The notes below the pieces were generated by a model that made no database searches, was not told the origin of the DNA, and saw only the letters and a list, made by a program, of their open reading frames with translations. A DNA stretch of 64,000 nucleotides from Paraburkholderia fungorum (GTDB taxonomy: Bacteria; Pseudomonadota; Gammaproteobacteria; Burkholderiales; Burkholderiaceae), in NCBI RefSeq assembly GCF_003610895.1, contig NZ_MCAS01000056.1, forward strand, positions 124,001 through 188,000. Reading direction: 5' to 3'. The position numbers and the translations under genes are program-made. The first letter of the stretch is position 1. Every line of letters starts with the position of its first letter. This document shows positions 14,895 through 24,269 of the stretch, piece by piece.

Positions 14895-17069
14895 ATGACT
14901 CAGATGAACACGCGCGGTGGACTGCAAGTCGCCGCCAACCTCGACCAGTTCGTCGAAACCGAAGCCCTGCCCGGCACCGGACTCGACAGCGCAGCATTCT
15001 GGTCAGGTTTCGACGCCCTCGTGCACGAGCTGGCGCCCAAGAACCGTGCGCTGCTGGCCGAGCGCGACCGCCTGCAAACCGAACTCGACACCTGGCATCG
15101 CGCCAATCCGGGCCCGGTACGCGATCTGCGCGCCTACCGCGCCTTCCTCGAAGGCATCGGCTATATCGTGCCGTCGCCGGCGAGCGTCAAAGCCACGACC
15201 GACCACGTGGACACCGAAATCGCCGAACAGGCCGGCCCGCAACTCGTGGTGCCGCTGTCGAATCAACGCTATGCGCTCAACGCTGCCAACGCACGCTGGG
15301 GCAGCCTGTACGACGCGCTGTACGGCACCGATGCGATCCCCGAAACCAACGGCGCCGAAAAGCAGAAGGCCTTCAATCCGGTGCGCGGCGCCGCGGTGAT
15401 CGCCTATGCCCGCAAATTTCTCGATCAGGCCGCCCCGCTCGCGAACGGCTCGCACGCCGACGCCACGCTGTATAGCGTCGAAGGCGGCAAGCTCGTCGTC
15501 ACGCTCAAGAGCGGCAAGACCGAACTGAAGACGCCGGCGCAATTCATCGGCTATCAGGGCGACGCGAACGCACCGGCCGCCGTGCTGCTCAAGCACAACG
15601 GCCTGCACTTCGAAATCCAGATCGACGCGAACGATTCGATCGGCAAGACCGATTCGGCGCACGTGAAGGACGTGCTGGTCGAAGCCGCGGTGAGCACGAT
15701 CATCGACTGCGAAGACTCGGTTGCGGCCGTGGACGCCGACGACAAGGTCCAGCTCTATCGCAACTGGCTCGGCCTGATGAACGGCACGTTGACGGAAGAA
15801 GTCACGAAGGGCGGCAAGACCTTCACGCGCCGTCTGAATGCCGATCGCGTGTACACCGCCGCGAACGGCACAGCGCCGGTCGTGCTGCATGGCCGCTCGC
15901 TGCTGTTTATTCGCAACGTCGGTCATTTGATGACCAATCCGGCCGTGCTGACCCAAGACGGCAAGGAGATTCCGGAAGGTATTCTCGACGCCGTCGTCAC
16001 CACGCTGTGCGCGCTGCACGACCGCCAGCACAAGCTGAATTCGCGCACCGGTTCGATCTATATCGTGAAGCCGAAAATGCACGGTCCGGCCGAAGTCGCG
16101 TTCGCAAGCGAATTGTTCGCGCGCGTCGAAGATCTGCTGAAGCTGCCGCGCAACACGATCAAGATGGGCATCATGGACGAGGAGCGCCGCACCAGCGTCA
16201 ACCTGCTCGCCTGTATCGGCGAAGCGTCAGAGCGTGTCGCGTTCATCAACACCGGTTTCCTCGACCGCACCGGCGATGAAATGCACTCGGCCATGGAAGC
16301 CGGCCCGATGATGCGCAAGGGCGACATGAAGTCGAGCGCATGGATTACCGCGTACGAACGCAGCAACGTGCTGGTCGGTTTGAACGCGGGTCTGCGTGGC
16401 CGCTCGCAGATCGGCAAGGGCATGTGGGCAATGCCCGACCTGATGCACGCCATGCTCGAACAGAAGATCGCCCATCCCAAGGCCGGCGCGAACACCGCAT
16501 GGGTGCCCTCGCCGACCGCCGCGACACTGCACGCGCTGCACTATCACCAGGTCGACGTGCAGGCGGTTCAGCAGGAACTCGAACGCACGGACTACGCGAA
16601 AGTGCGCGACGAACTGCTCGACGGCCTGCTGACGATTCCGGTTGTCGCCGAGGCGAAGTGGAACGCGGACGAGATCCGCAGCGAAGTCGAGAACAACGCG
16701 CAAGGTATTCTTGGTTACGTGGTGCGCTGGGTCGATCAGGGCGTGGGTTGTTCGAAGGTGCCGGACATTCACAACGTCGGGCTGATGGAAGACCGTGCAA
16801 CGCTGCGTATTTCCAGCCAGCACATCGCCAACTGGCTGTATCACGGCGTGGTGACGCGCGAGCTGGTCGAAGAGACCTTCAAGCGCATGGCCAAGGTGGT
16901 CGACGAGCAGAACGCAGGCGATCCGCAGTACAAACCGATGGCGCCGGGCTTCGACACGCTGGCGTTCAAGGCCGCGCAGGCGCTGGTGTTCGAAGGACGT
17001 CAGCAGCCGAGCGGCTATACGGAACCGTTGCTGCATAAGTTCCGGCTGGAAGTGAAGAAGGAACAGTAA
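14895..17069 (+). CDS. glcB: Malate synthase G
   Basis: Condenses glyoxylate with acetyl-CoA to malate, disposing of the glyoxylate made by GlcDEF. The ATG at 14895 is chosen because GGAG sits 6 nt upstream and gives 724 residues, matching the roughly 723 of E. coli GlcB; an upstream frame opens at 14856. Family features seen: VEAAVSTIIDCEDSVAAVDADDK, NVGHLMTNPAV, IYIVKPKMHGPAEVAFA, MGIMDEERRTSVNL, FINTGFLDRTGDEMH, and CSKVPDIHNVGLMEDRATLR near the C-terminus with the catalytic-base Asp region. It is the last gene of the glc operon and is followed by a terminator. Confidence 0.97.
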   Translation: MTQMNTRGGLQVAANLDQFVETEALPGTGLDSAAFWSGFDALVHELAPKNRALLAERDRLQTELDTWHRANPGPVRDLRAYRAFLEGIGYIVPSPASVKATTDHVDTEIAEQAGPQLVVPLSNQRYALNAANARWGSLYDALYGTDAIPETNGAEKQKAFNPVRGAAVIAYARKFLDQAAPLANGSHADATLYSVEGGKLVVTLKSGKTELKTPAQFIGYQGDANAPAAVLLKHNGLHFEIQIDANDSIGKTDSAHVKDVLVEAAVSTIIDCEDSVAAVDADDKVQLYRNWLGLMNGTLTEEVTKGGKTFTRRLNADRVYTAANGTAPVVLHGRSLLFIRNVGHLMTNPAVLTQDGKEIPEGILDAVVTTLCALHDRQHKLNSRTGSIYIVKPKMHGPAEVAFASELFARVEDLLKLPRNTIKMGIMDEERRTSVNLLACIGEASERVAFINTGFLDRTGDEMHSAMEAGPMMRKGDMKSSAWITAYERSNVLVGLNAGLRGRSQIGKGMWAMPDLMHAMLEQKIAHPKAGANTAWVPSPTAATLHALHYHQVDVQAVQQELERTDYAKVRDELLDGLLTIPVVAEAKWNADEIRSEVENNAQGILGYVVRWVDQGVGCSKVPDIHNVGLMEDRATLRISSQHIANWLYHGVVTRELVEETFKRMAKVVDEQNAGDPQYKPMAPGFDTLAFKAAQALVFEGRQQPSGYTEPLLHKFRLEVKKEQ

Positions 17070-17096
17070 AGGCTTGTTGGGCGTGGCCTGGGTATA

Positions 17097-17145
17097 GGGC
17101 TCGATTTCGGGCTCGATCCCGGGCCCGATCTGTCGGGCTCAACTG
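17097..17145 (+). repeat. Short degenerate 12-bp repeat downstream of glcB
   Basis: GGGCTCGATTTC, GGGCTCGATCCC, GGGCCCGATCTG, then GGGCTCAACTG after a 2-nt gap. The repeat occupies the space between the glcB stop and the terminator. Confidence 0.55.
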
Positions 17146-17177
17146 GGTCATTACCAGGAAACTGGCCGGATAGAAAG

Positions 17178-17206
17178 ACGGGCGCCGCATGATGCGGCGC
17201 CCGTTT
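17178..17206 (+). terminator. Rho-independent terminator of the glc operon
   Basis: CGGGCGCCGC / GCGGCGCCCG stem (17179-17188 and 17194-17203) with an ATGAT loop, followed by TTTT, about 110 bp after the glcB stop. The remainder of the 303-bp spacer to galU (17207-17372) holds only an imperfect inverted repeat (CAGGTTTC/GAAACCTG near 17330) and no gene. Confidence 0.85.
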
Positions 17207-17372
17207 TAATTTGCGCGGTAGTGCTGCGCGTTGCTTCTGCGTGAAGCTGGTGCGGTGCTCAGGCCAACGCGTTCGCGCCGTCGATTCGAGCCGTACGTCC
17301 GTACCCGGCGTCCGAACCGCCTGAAATCTTCAGGTTTCCGAAGAAACCTGTGTCTCCTCGGTCTCTTACACC

Positions 17373-18290
17373 TTAGGCCGCTTCTGCCGTGTACTGCGCG
17401 GGAACGCTCGCCTGCATATTCGCTTGCAGATAGGTTTGCAGATACGCTTCGAAATCCGCCTTCACTTCCGGATGACGCAGCGCGAATTCCACCGTCGCCT
17501 TCAGATAGCCGAGCTTGCTGCCGCAATCGAAGCGCGTGCCGAAGTAGCGATACGCAAGCACCTGCTCTTCGGTCAGCAGCGATTGCACCGCGTCGGTCAA
17601 TTGCAACTCGCCGCCCGCACCTGGTTTGAGCGCACGGATATGCTTGAAGATAGTCGGCATCAAGACGTAGCGGCCCACCACGCCGAGGTTCGACGGCGCC
17701 TTGTCCGGCGCCGGTTTTTCGACAATGCCCGACAGCTTGATCACATTGTCTTCCCACTCGCGGCCGTCCACGACACCGTACGAGCGGCTATCTTCGCGCG
17801 CGATGGTTTCGACACCGATCACCGAGCTGTGATAGTGGTTGAACGTATCGACGAGTTGGCTCATCACCGGCTTCGTGCTGTGCAGCAAGTCGTCCGCCAG
17901 AATCACGGCGAACGGGCTCTCGCCCACCAGTTTCTCGGCGCACAGCACCGCGTGGCCTAAGCCGAGCGCTTCCGCCTGACGCACATAGAAACAGTCGACG
18001 TTGGCCGGCTTGATGCTGCGCACGAGGTCGAGCAGCTTCTGCTTGTTGCGCGCTTCGAGTTCCGCTTCGATCTCGTAGGACTTATCGAAATGATCTTCGA
18101 TAGCGCGTTTGCTGCGGCCCGTCACGAAGATCATTTCGGTGATGCCGGCGGCAATCGCTTCTTCAACCGCGTACTGGATCAGCGGCTTGTCGACGACCGG
18201 CAGCATTTCCTTCGGGCTTGCTTTGGTAGCCGGCAGGAATCGTGTCCCGAGGCCCGCTACGGGAAACACGGCTTTGGTGACTTTCAGCAT
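17373..18290 (-). CDS. galU: UTP-glucose-1-phosphate uridylyltransferase (GalU type; bceT position)
   Basis: 305 residues from the ATG at 18290 (MLKVTKAVFPVAGLGTRFLPATKASPKEML); a GTG five codons upstream is less likely. Makes UDP-glucose from glucose-1-phosphate and UTP. The N-terminal nucleotide-binding motif is followed by KPLIQYAVEEA, FAVILADDLL and EKPAPDKAPSNLGVVGRYVL, all GalU hallmarks. It stands at the end of the exopolysaccharide cluster where bceT is expected. UDP-glucose feeds both Ugd (BceC) and the priming transferase BceB. The C-terminus is enriched in a LQTYLQANMQ stretch encoded by a small DNA repeat. Confidence 0.95.
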   Translation of the reverse strand: MLKVTKAVFPVAGLGTRFLPATKASPKEMLPVVDKPLIQYAVEEAIAAGITEMIFVTGRSKRAIEDHFDKSYEIEAELEARNKQKLLDLVRSIKPANVDCFYVRQAEALGLGHAVLCAEKLVGESPFAVILADDLLHSTKPVMSQLVDTFNHYHSSVIGVETIAREDSRSYGVVDGREWEDNVIKLSGIVEKPAPDKAPSNLGVVGRYVLMPTIFKHIRALKPGAGGELQLTDAVQSLLTEEQVLAYRYFGTRFDCGSKLGYLKATVEFALRHPEVKADFEAYLQTYLQANMQASVPAQYTAEAA

Positions 18291-18593
18291 GGTAGGTATT
18301 CCCACATCGGTTAGAAATTAGTGTGCTCGCGGGCCTGGCGGCCACTCGATGTCGCCGGAACGGCTAACAAAAAAATTCAATTCATTTCATGCGTCATTTT
18401 TTTGAATTCGAATAAATAAATCGATTATTTTTCGAAACTCCGGATCGCCATTGAATCAGGAAACATTTACATATTCAAATTGAATTGTTTTCGTCGATTC
18501 AGAAAATCTTACAGAGACGGGGTCCAGCGCTCCGGTGACCCGACCGCGAAGCCGGGTGGCCAGGGCAAACGGCGGCGAACGTTCCCGCGCCGC
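18291..18593. other. AT-rich spacer upstream of galU
   Basis: Much richer in A+T than the surrounding coding DNA, especially 18368-18500, which includes AAATCGATTATTTTTCG at 18418-18434. It probably holds the galU promoter. Apart from the small reverse gene starting at 18594, no coding region is supported. Confidence 0.5.
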
Positions 18594-18737
18594 TCACTCG
18601 TTCTCGTCGAGTTGCGGCAGCTTGCCCGGATTGATGCGAAAGCGGCGAATCGGTTCGTTGCGCAGCGCCTCCCGGTACGCGGAGGCGGCGACGAGGATCA
18701 GCAGCACGGCGATGCCGGCGAGTAAATGCAGGTTCAT
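18594..18737 (-). CDS. Small single-pass membrane protein, 47 residues, unknown
   Basis: The reverse strand encodes MNLHLLAGIAVLLILVAASA, then a basic segment (YREALRNEPIRRFRI) and a tail ending QLDENE. GGGGTGA lies about 5-8 nt before the ATG. One hydrophobic segment at residues 4-20 should be a membrane anchor with a cytoplasmic or periplasmic basic tail. Codons are GC-rich while the flanks are AT-rich, which supports a real gene. It sits between galU and the bceS-like acyltransferase. No family is recognised. Confidence 0.55.
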   Translation of the reverse strand: MNLHLLAGIAVLLILVAASAYREALRNEPIRRFRINPGKLPQLDENE

Positions 18738-18979
18738 GACTTCACCCCAGGTCAGAGAATCCGTGACTTAAATTAGCACGAAAAAAACTTCAAATAATTC
18801 ATCCTGAAGAATGCTCACGCGCAATTACAATTCGTCACAAAATCGCCGTTTAATTCAATTCGGCATGCAATTTTTTATCGATTTTTTGCCCACGCGGTGC
18901 ACTAGCATGTGATGCATCGCGGACGCGTAGAGCGCGCCCGGGAATAAGCTTTTTCCTCCTTCCGAATAAAGGACCGCGC
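18738..18979 (+). promoter_or_regulatory. AT-rich promoter region of the acyltransferase gene
   Basis: AT-rich with TTTTTTATCGATTTTTTG at 18871-18888. AAAGGA lies before the ATG at 18980. No precise -35/-10 pair is claimed. Confidence 0.4.
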
Positions 18980-20182
18980 ATGAGCGACTCAGCACTGGAT
19001 GCCGCCGGCTCATCCCTGCCCCTCCCTCCATCACGATCGGCCACGACGCCACGCGCCCAGAGCGAAGCCCGCGCCGACAGCGCCGGCAAGGAACACGTGA
19101 TCGACGCAATGCGGGGTTTCGCGGCGCTTCTGGTCGCGTATTTCCATTGCCGCCAGGTCGAATGGGTCGGCATGCAGGCGTTTCATCAGAGCGCCGGCCA
19201 TTCATTCAGTCTGAGTACGATTGCCGCCTATCTGACCTTTCCGATTGCCTGGGGCTCGGCCGGCGTGCCGATTTTCTTTGTGATCAGCGGTTACTGCATT
19301 CATCGTGGCGGCGCGCTGCGTCTCGCGAAAAATCCCGGCTACCGGCTCGACGCCGGTAATTTCTGGGTGCGCCGTTTCGCGCGTATCTACCCGGTGCTGC
19401 TTGCGGCGCTGGTGCTGACTTTCGCACTCGACTGGGTCAGCCTGCAGTTTCCGCCGGTCAATCACAAGATCCGCGAGATTGGCCTGCAGGCGTTTCTGGT
19501 CAATCTGTTTTCGCTGCAAGGTGTGGCCGGCAAGACTTACGGATCGAACGGCGCGCTCTGGACGTTGTCGCTTGAGGTGCAGTTCTACGCGATCTATCCG
19601 CTGCTGTTCGCGCTACGCCGCCGTCTGGGCATGACATCCGTTCTGGGGATCGTCGCGCTCATCAATGTAGTGTCCGCCTATATGCTCGAACGCCACGACA
19701 TTCAGTTCTTCACGTCGTACTGGTTCTCGTGGATGCTCGGCGCGTGGATCGCCGATGCCAGGGCCCACTCGGCGCCGGATGTACGCTCGTCTGTCTGGCT
19801 TTACGTCCTCGCCGCGGTATTCATTGCGCTCGGCTGCGTGGCGTTCCGGTACGGTCAATACGGTGCGTTCCAGTTCTGGGCACTCGGTTTCGCGTTCTAT
19901 CTGTATAAGGCGCTGGAACGTCCTCGGGCCGGCACGAACAATTCGGCCGACGTGCGGCTTTTGTCGCGCTTCGGCGACTTCAGCTTCTCGCTGTATCTGA
20001 TCCATCTGCCGATCTTCGTGCTGCTGTCGTCGATCCTGTTCCGCTCTTCGTTGCAGATGTCGATCTGGCCGTCGTTTGGCTACATGCTGGTGGCCGTGCC
20101 GGTCGCTTACGTGTTTTACCGGCTGGTCGAGTTGCCGGCGATGAAGTGGTCGGCGAGCTTCAAGTCGCGCGCCGCACCATAG
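18980..20182 (+). CDS. bceS: Acyltransferase 3 family membrane protein (bceS position)
   Basis: 400 residues, polytopic inner-membrane O-acyltransferase of the OafA/acyltransferase-3 family. It likely adds acetyl groups to the exopolysaccharide. It has a hydrophilic leader of about 37 residues, then the family start VIDAMRGFAALLVAYFHCRQ with the catalytic His, FPIAWGSAGVPIFFVISGYCI, the RRFARIYPVLLAAL helix, WTLSLEVQFYAIYPLLFALRR, and a final FSFSLYLIHLPIFVLL. The start at 18980 follows AAAGGA. It is transcribed against its neighbours, as expected for bceS lying between bceT and bceR. The acylated sugar cannot be predicted. Confidence 0.85.
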   Translation: MSDSALDAAGSSLPLPPSRSATTPRAQSEARADSAGKEHVIDAMRGFAALLVAYFHCRQVEWVGMQAFHQSAGHSFSLSTIAAYLTFPIAWGSAGVPIFFVISGYCIHRGGALRLAKNPGYRLDAGNFWVRRFARIYPVLLAALVLTFALDWVSLQFPPVNHKIREIGLQAFLVNLFSLQGVAGKTYGSNGALWTLSLEVQFYAIYPLLFALRRRLGMTSVLGIVALINVVSAYMLERHDIQFFTSYWFSWMLGAWIADARAHSAPDVRSSVWLYVLAAVFIALGCVAFRYGQYGAFQFWALGFAFYLYKALERPRAGTNNSADVRLLSRFGDFSFSLYLIHLPIFVLLSSILFRSSLQMSIWPSFGYMLVAVPVAYVFYRLVELPAMKWSASFKSRAAP

Positions 20183-20218
20183 AAAAACGGAGCGAAAGTC
20201 CTCAAGACTTTCGCTCCG
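20183..20218 (-). terminator. Rho-independent terminator after bceR
   Basis: A 13-bp perfect stem (20188-20200 with 20206-20218, loop CTCAA). On the minus strand it is followed by TTTTT. It ends the leftward bceP-bceQ-bceR unit and may also act weakly on the converging acyltransferase transcript. Confidence 0.85.
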
Positions 20219-20311
20219 CTGCGCCAACGACAGAAACCGGCCGAGTCCCTGCCTACCCCGCGTTAAATACCATCTCACTCAACCATCCGCTGAGAGGCCC
20301 ACAGCAGCCCC

Positions 20312-22759
20312 TCACCGCCCCGCCACCCGCTTCAGAATCCGCGCGACACCGTCCACATAGGTTGCGGTTCCAAACCGGCTCAGCGCCGTCTGATACCCGT
20401 TACTGACCAGCTTCTCGCGCAGCTCGTCGTTGGAACGCAATTCAGCCAGCGTATCGGCGAGACCATGGGCGTCGCCGGGCGTGCACAGCACGCCGTTCTC
20501 GTAGTCGTCGATGATCTCCAGCACGCCGCCCGCGCGCGCGGCCACCACGGGCCGTTGCGCCAGCATGCCCTCGACGATCACGCGGCCGAACGGCTCCGGC
20601 GTGATCGAGGTATGGACCACCGCGTCGACCGCGCACATGCAAGCCGGAATATCGTGCTGGAAGCCGAGGAAATGCACCCGCTCGCCCAGGTTGTGGGTGG
20701 CGACGAACGCGTGCAGTTCGATCTCGTACGCGTCCTCGCCGAATAGCGGCGCCCCCACCAGCACCGCATGCATCTGCGGATTGAGGACCATTGCTTCGAG
20801 CAGCACATGCTGCCCCTTCCAGCGCGCGAGGCGGCTGAACGAGCCGACCAGGAACGCGTCCTGCGGCAAGCCCAGGCGTCTGCGCAGCGCCGCTTGCGGC
20901 ACCGTGCTCAAGGCGTCGAACGGCGCCGCGGAAATGCCGTTGAACACCACGTCGATACGCTTTTTGTCGAAACGCGTGAGCTCCGCGAAGGCGCGGGCGG
21001 AAGCCGCCGAATTGGCGATCACGTGCGTGAGACCGAGGCGCGCGCACCATTTGATGATCGCCAGTTGCTTGCTGCCGAAATGCTCGGGACTCACGATATC
21101 GCGCAGATGCCACACCACCGGCCGCCTCGCGAGCTTGCCGGCAATCGCGCCGATCACCATCGCGCGCTGCGTGTTGGCGTAGATCACCTCGGCGTCGCGA
21201 GCGTGCTTCGCGGTGGCGCGCACGAGCGACATCAGCCCCTTGAGCGCCTGCCCCTTCGGCAACGAGCCACCCTGCTTGCGAACGTTGCGCAACGCGCCCG
21301 CATCCAGCACGTTGACGGTGACACCGGTTTTGGCCAGCGCCGTGCGAAACGGGCCGTCGTCGAACAGCACGACTTCGATACGCGAGCGCAAGGCGTTGAC
21401 GATCTCGAGCAGCGACAGTTCGGCACCGCCGAGCACGCCGCTCTGATCGACGGCGAGAATGCGAGGCGCGCTGGCCGCCGCGTCTGCCTTATAGGGGACG
21501 TACGGCGGCAGCGTCGCCGAGCGCAAGGCCGGCACCGAAGCCCGCACGTGTGCGAAGAAACGTTCGCGGAAATTGGCGGCGGAGAACTGCTCGGCGTTCG
21601 CGCGGCAATCTACCGGCGAAAAACGCTTCACGTGGTCGTCGAACCGCGCGAGCGCCGCAATGATCGACTCGACGCTCTGTTCGTCGAAGAACATGCCCGT
21701 GGGCCGAGCCTCGGACAGATCGCGCACGGTTTCGAGCGCACCGCCCTTGCCGTACGCAATCACCGGCGTGCCGCAAGCCTGGGCCTCGACCACCGAGATG
21801 CCGAAGTCCTCTTCGGCGGCAAACACGAAGGCCCTGGCGCGGCTCATGTGGTCTTTCAGCACCTTGAACGGCTGATAACCCATGATCTCGACATTGGGCC
21901 CCGCCTTCGCGCGGATCTTCTGCATGTCGGGGCCGTCGCCGATCACCACCAGTTTGCGCTCCGGCATCTGTGCGAAGGCTTCGACGATCAGATCGATCTT
22001 CTTGTACGGCACCATGCGCGAGGCGGTCAGATAGAAGTCGTCTTTCTCCGTGCACAGCGAAAAAGCCTCGACGTCGACAGGCGGAAAGATCACCTTCGAA
22101 TCGCGCTGATAGACCTTCCTGATGCGCCGCGCGATGAACGCCGAATTCGCCACGAATCCATCCACCGAATTCGATGTGCGGATGTCCCAGTTGCGGATGT
22201 AGTGAAGAATCAAGCGCGCCAGCGCCGACTTCGGGCCGCCAGTCAGCTTCGACTGCTGCAGGTACTGGTGCTGCAAATCCCACGCATAGCGGATCGGCGA
22301 ATGCACGTAGCTGATATGCACCTGATCGGGGCCGGTGAGAATGCCTTTGGCCACCGCGTGGCTGCTCGAGATCACCACGTCGTAGGCCGACACGTCGAGC
22401 TGCTCGATCGCGAGCGGCATCAGCGGCAGATAGGCGCGGTACTTGGTGCGCGCGCGCGGCAGCTTCTGGATGAACGAGGTCGTGACCGATTTGCCGCGCA
22501 GGAAACTGCGATCGTCGAGAAAATCGACAAGGCTGAACAGGTCCGCATCCGGAAAGCACGCGACGATCTGCTCGAGCACCTTCTCGGCGCCAGCATAGGT
22601 CACGAGCCAGTCGTGCACGATCGCGACGCGCACCGTCTTGTCGCCGCGCCATGCCGTGCGGCGCGGCGGCGTCTGAACGCCGGGAACGGTGGTGAGCTCA
22701 GCGAGCGCGCTGCGTGTCGTGGGTTGCAGCACGGCTTCTTCAAGGACTTCGTGGTTCAT
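20312..22759 (-). CDS. bceR: Two-domain glycosyltransferase fusion (bceR)
   Basis: 815 residues from the ATG at 22759, which overlaps the bceQ stop (ATGA); the longer open frame to 23182 runs inside bceQ and is rejected. Two complete GT4-like (GT-B) units are fused. Unit 1 is about 40-410 (VRVAIVHDWLVTYAGAEKVLEQI ... SRMVPYKKIDLIVEAF ... EEDFGISVVEAQACGTPVIAYG). Unit 2 is about 435-810 (ILAVDQSGVLGGAELSLLEI ... SRLARWKGQHVLLEAM ... EPFGRVIVEGMLAQRPVVAARAGG). Both keep the E-x7-E motif, so both may be active. It probably adds two sugars of the repeat unit on the cytoplasmic face. Confidence 0.88.
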   Translation of the reverse strand: MNHEVLEEAVLQPTTRSALAELTTVPGVQTPPRRTAWRGDKTVRVAIVHDWLVTYAGAEKVLEQIVACFPDADLFSLVDFLDDRSFLRGKSVTTSFIQKLPRARTKYRAYLPLMPLAIEQLDVSAYDVVISSSHAVAKGILTGPDQVHISYVHSPIRYAWDLQHQYLQQSKLTGGPKSALARLILHYIRNWDIRTSNSVDGFVANSAFIARRIRKVYQRDSKVIFPPVDVEAFSLCTEKDDFYLTASRMVPYKKIDLIVEAFAQMPERKLVVIGDGPDMQKIRAKAGPNVEIMGYQPFKVLKDHMSRARAFVFAAEEDFGISVVEAQACGTPVIAYGKGGALETVRDLSEARPTGMFFDEQSVESIIAALARFDDHVKRFSPVDCRANAEQFSAANFRERFFAHVRASVPALRSATLPPYVPYKADAAASAPRILAVDQSGVLGGAELSLLEIVNALRSRIEVVLFDDGPFRTALAKTGVTVNVLDAGALRNVRKQGGSLPKGQALKGLMSLVRATAKHARDAEVIYANTQRAMVIGAIAGKLARRPVVWHLRDIVSPEHFGSKQLAIIKWCARLGLTHVIANSAASARAFAELTRFDKKRIDVVFNGISAAPFDALSTVPQAALRRRLGLPQDAFLVGSFSRLARWKGQHVLLEAMVLNPQMHAVLVGAPLFGEDAYEIELHAFVATHNLGERVHFLGFQHDIPACMCAVDAVVHTSITPEPFGRVIVEGMLAQRPVVAARAGGVLEIIDDYENGVLCTPGDAHGLADTLAELRSNDELREKLVSNGYQTALSRFGTATYVDGVARILKRVAGR

Positions 22760-24222
22760 GCGCTTTTCCTCGGATTCAGTCGCAACAGCAGTGAACGCGC
22801 AAGATCGCGCAAAGCGGGAGTCATCGTGATGGACCAGGCGACGTTGGCCACGACCATCACGACGCCGGCGACGATCGCCAGAGCGAGACCCGGCAGGAAG
22901 CTGGCGAGCCACAGGCTGGCCAGCAGAAAAGCGAGGTGGGCAAGCATGTCGAGCGCGATCTGGCGTGCCCGGATCGCCGACAGACGCAGCAGCACGGCGT
23001 AGTCGAACAGCGCCCGGCCGGCCACGGCCAGCGCCGCGCCGGTCAAACCGAAGTGGGTAATCCCGAACCACAACGCCCCTGCAAACAAGGGCAATTCGAA
23101 CAGGCCGACCCGCGCGGCAGTGGCCGGATTGACCTGCGACTGGATCAGAATCCGCGTGACGTTCGCCTGGCCGACGAGCCACACGGCGACGATCATGATG
23201 CGGCCCACTGGCGCCGCCACCGTGGCGATTTCATTGCCGACCCACAAATGCAGAAACGGCTCGAGCACCAGCATCGCGACCAGCGCGACCGGGGTGAACA
23301 CGCCGTTGAGGAATTCGAGCGACTGCTGCGTGATGGTGTCCGCGTCCGCGCGCGCCACGGCGGACAGGCGCGGAAACAAGGTCCGCACCAATGCGGTCGG
23401 CACGATATTCAAGCGGGTCACGAGATTTTGCGGCACCGTGTAATACGTGACGAAACGCGCGCCGAGACTGGTGCCGAGCATCACGCGGTCGAGCGATTCC
23501 GCGATCATGTTGGTGACGCTCGCAATCAGCATCCAGCCGCCAAAGTTGAAGAGACCTTTGGCCACGCCGAGTTGCGGCGCGAGAATGCTGCGAATCTCCA
23601 GCACCTTCAGGGCGGAACGGCCCAGCAGAAGCGCCGCGAGAATCCGCGCCAATACGGCTGCGGCAAGCACGTTCTGCAATGTCGCGCCCAGCCACAGCGC
23701 GGCGCCGAGCGGCAGCAACTGGAACAGGAAGGTGCCGATGGTCTGATTGGTGTTGTAGACGCCGAAGCGTTCCGCGCCGTTGATCGCACCGGCAAACACC
23801 CACGACACATTGGCGATCGGAATCGCCACCGCGAGCCACGGCAGCGCCATATAGACTTCGTGCTGCAACTCCGGCGACACCTTGGTGAAGTAGGCGGTGT
23901 ACAGAAAGGCGCCGAAGTAGATGATGAGGCCGCCCACCACGCCGGTCGCGAGATTGAGCCACGTCGCACTCCAGAACACCCGCGCGCTCTCGCTCCTGTC
24001 ACCGGAGGCGCGCGCCTTCGAGATGTGATTCTGCGCGGCCATGCTCATGCCGAGATCGAGAATCCCGAAGTAGCCGATCAGCGTCCACACGAGACTGATC
24101 ACGCCGTAGCGCTCGACGCCGAGCAGCTTGATATACGACGGCACGGTCACGAGCGAGACGAAAGTCGGCAGCACCAGGCCGAAAAAGTTGATCGCTACGT
24201 TCTTGAGAATGCCTTTGTCCAT
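22756..24222 (-). CDS. bceQ: Wzx-type repeat-unit flippase (bceQ)
   Basis: 488 residues with about 12-14 hydrophobic segments and the polysaccharide-biosynthesis (MVF/RfbX) pattern: MDKGILKNVAINFFGLVLPTF at the N-terminus, YIKLLGVERYGVISLVWTLIGYFGILDLG, GAINGAERFGVYN. It should flip the undecaprenyl-linked repeat unit across the inner membrane for Wzy polymerisation. It overlaps bceR by 4 nt and follows the propeller gene by about 110 bp containing a GTCAC repeat. Confidence 0.9.
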   Translation of the reverse strand: MDKGILKNVAINFFGLVLPTFVSLVTVPSYIKLLGVERYGVISLVWTLIGYFGILDLGMSMAAQNHISKARASGDRSESARVFWSATWLNLATGVVGGLIIYFGAFLYTAYFTKVSPELQHEVYMALPWLAVAIPIANVSWVFAGAINGAERFGVYNTNQTIGTFLFQLLPLGAALWLGATLQNVLAAAVLARILAALLLGRSALKVLEIRSILAPQLGVAKGLFNFGGWMLIASVTNMIAESLDRVMLGTSLGARFVTYYTVPQNLVTRLNIVPTALVRTLFPRLSAVARADADTITQQSLEFLNGVFTPVALVAMLVLEPFLHLWVGNEIATVAAPVGRIMIVAVWLVGQANVTRILIQSQVNPATAARVGLFELPLFAGALWFGITHFGLTGAALAVAGRALFDYAVLLRLSAIRARQIALDMLAHLAFLLASLWLASFLPGLALAIVAGVVMVVANVAWSITMTPALRDLARSLLLRLNPRKSA

Positions 24223-24269
24223 CGGATGCCTTGGGTTAAATCAGTTGCCTGATGATTCATTCGGAAGCC

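Noticed and set aside
20768..23002. 744-codon plus-strand frame opposite bceR
   Set aside because: Antisense shadow of a double glycosyltransferase with intact motifs.
22760..23182. N-terminal extension of the bceR frame
   Set aside because: It lies within bceQ in another frame; the ATG at 22759 in a 4-nt overlap is the natural start.
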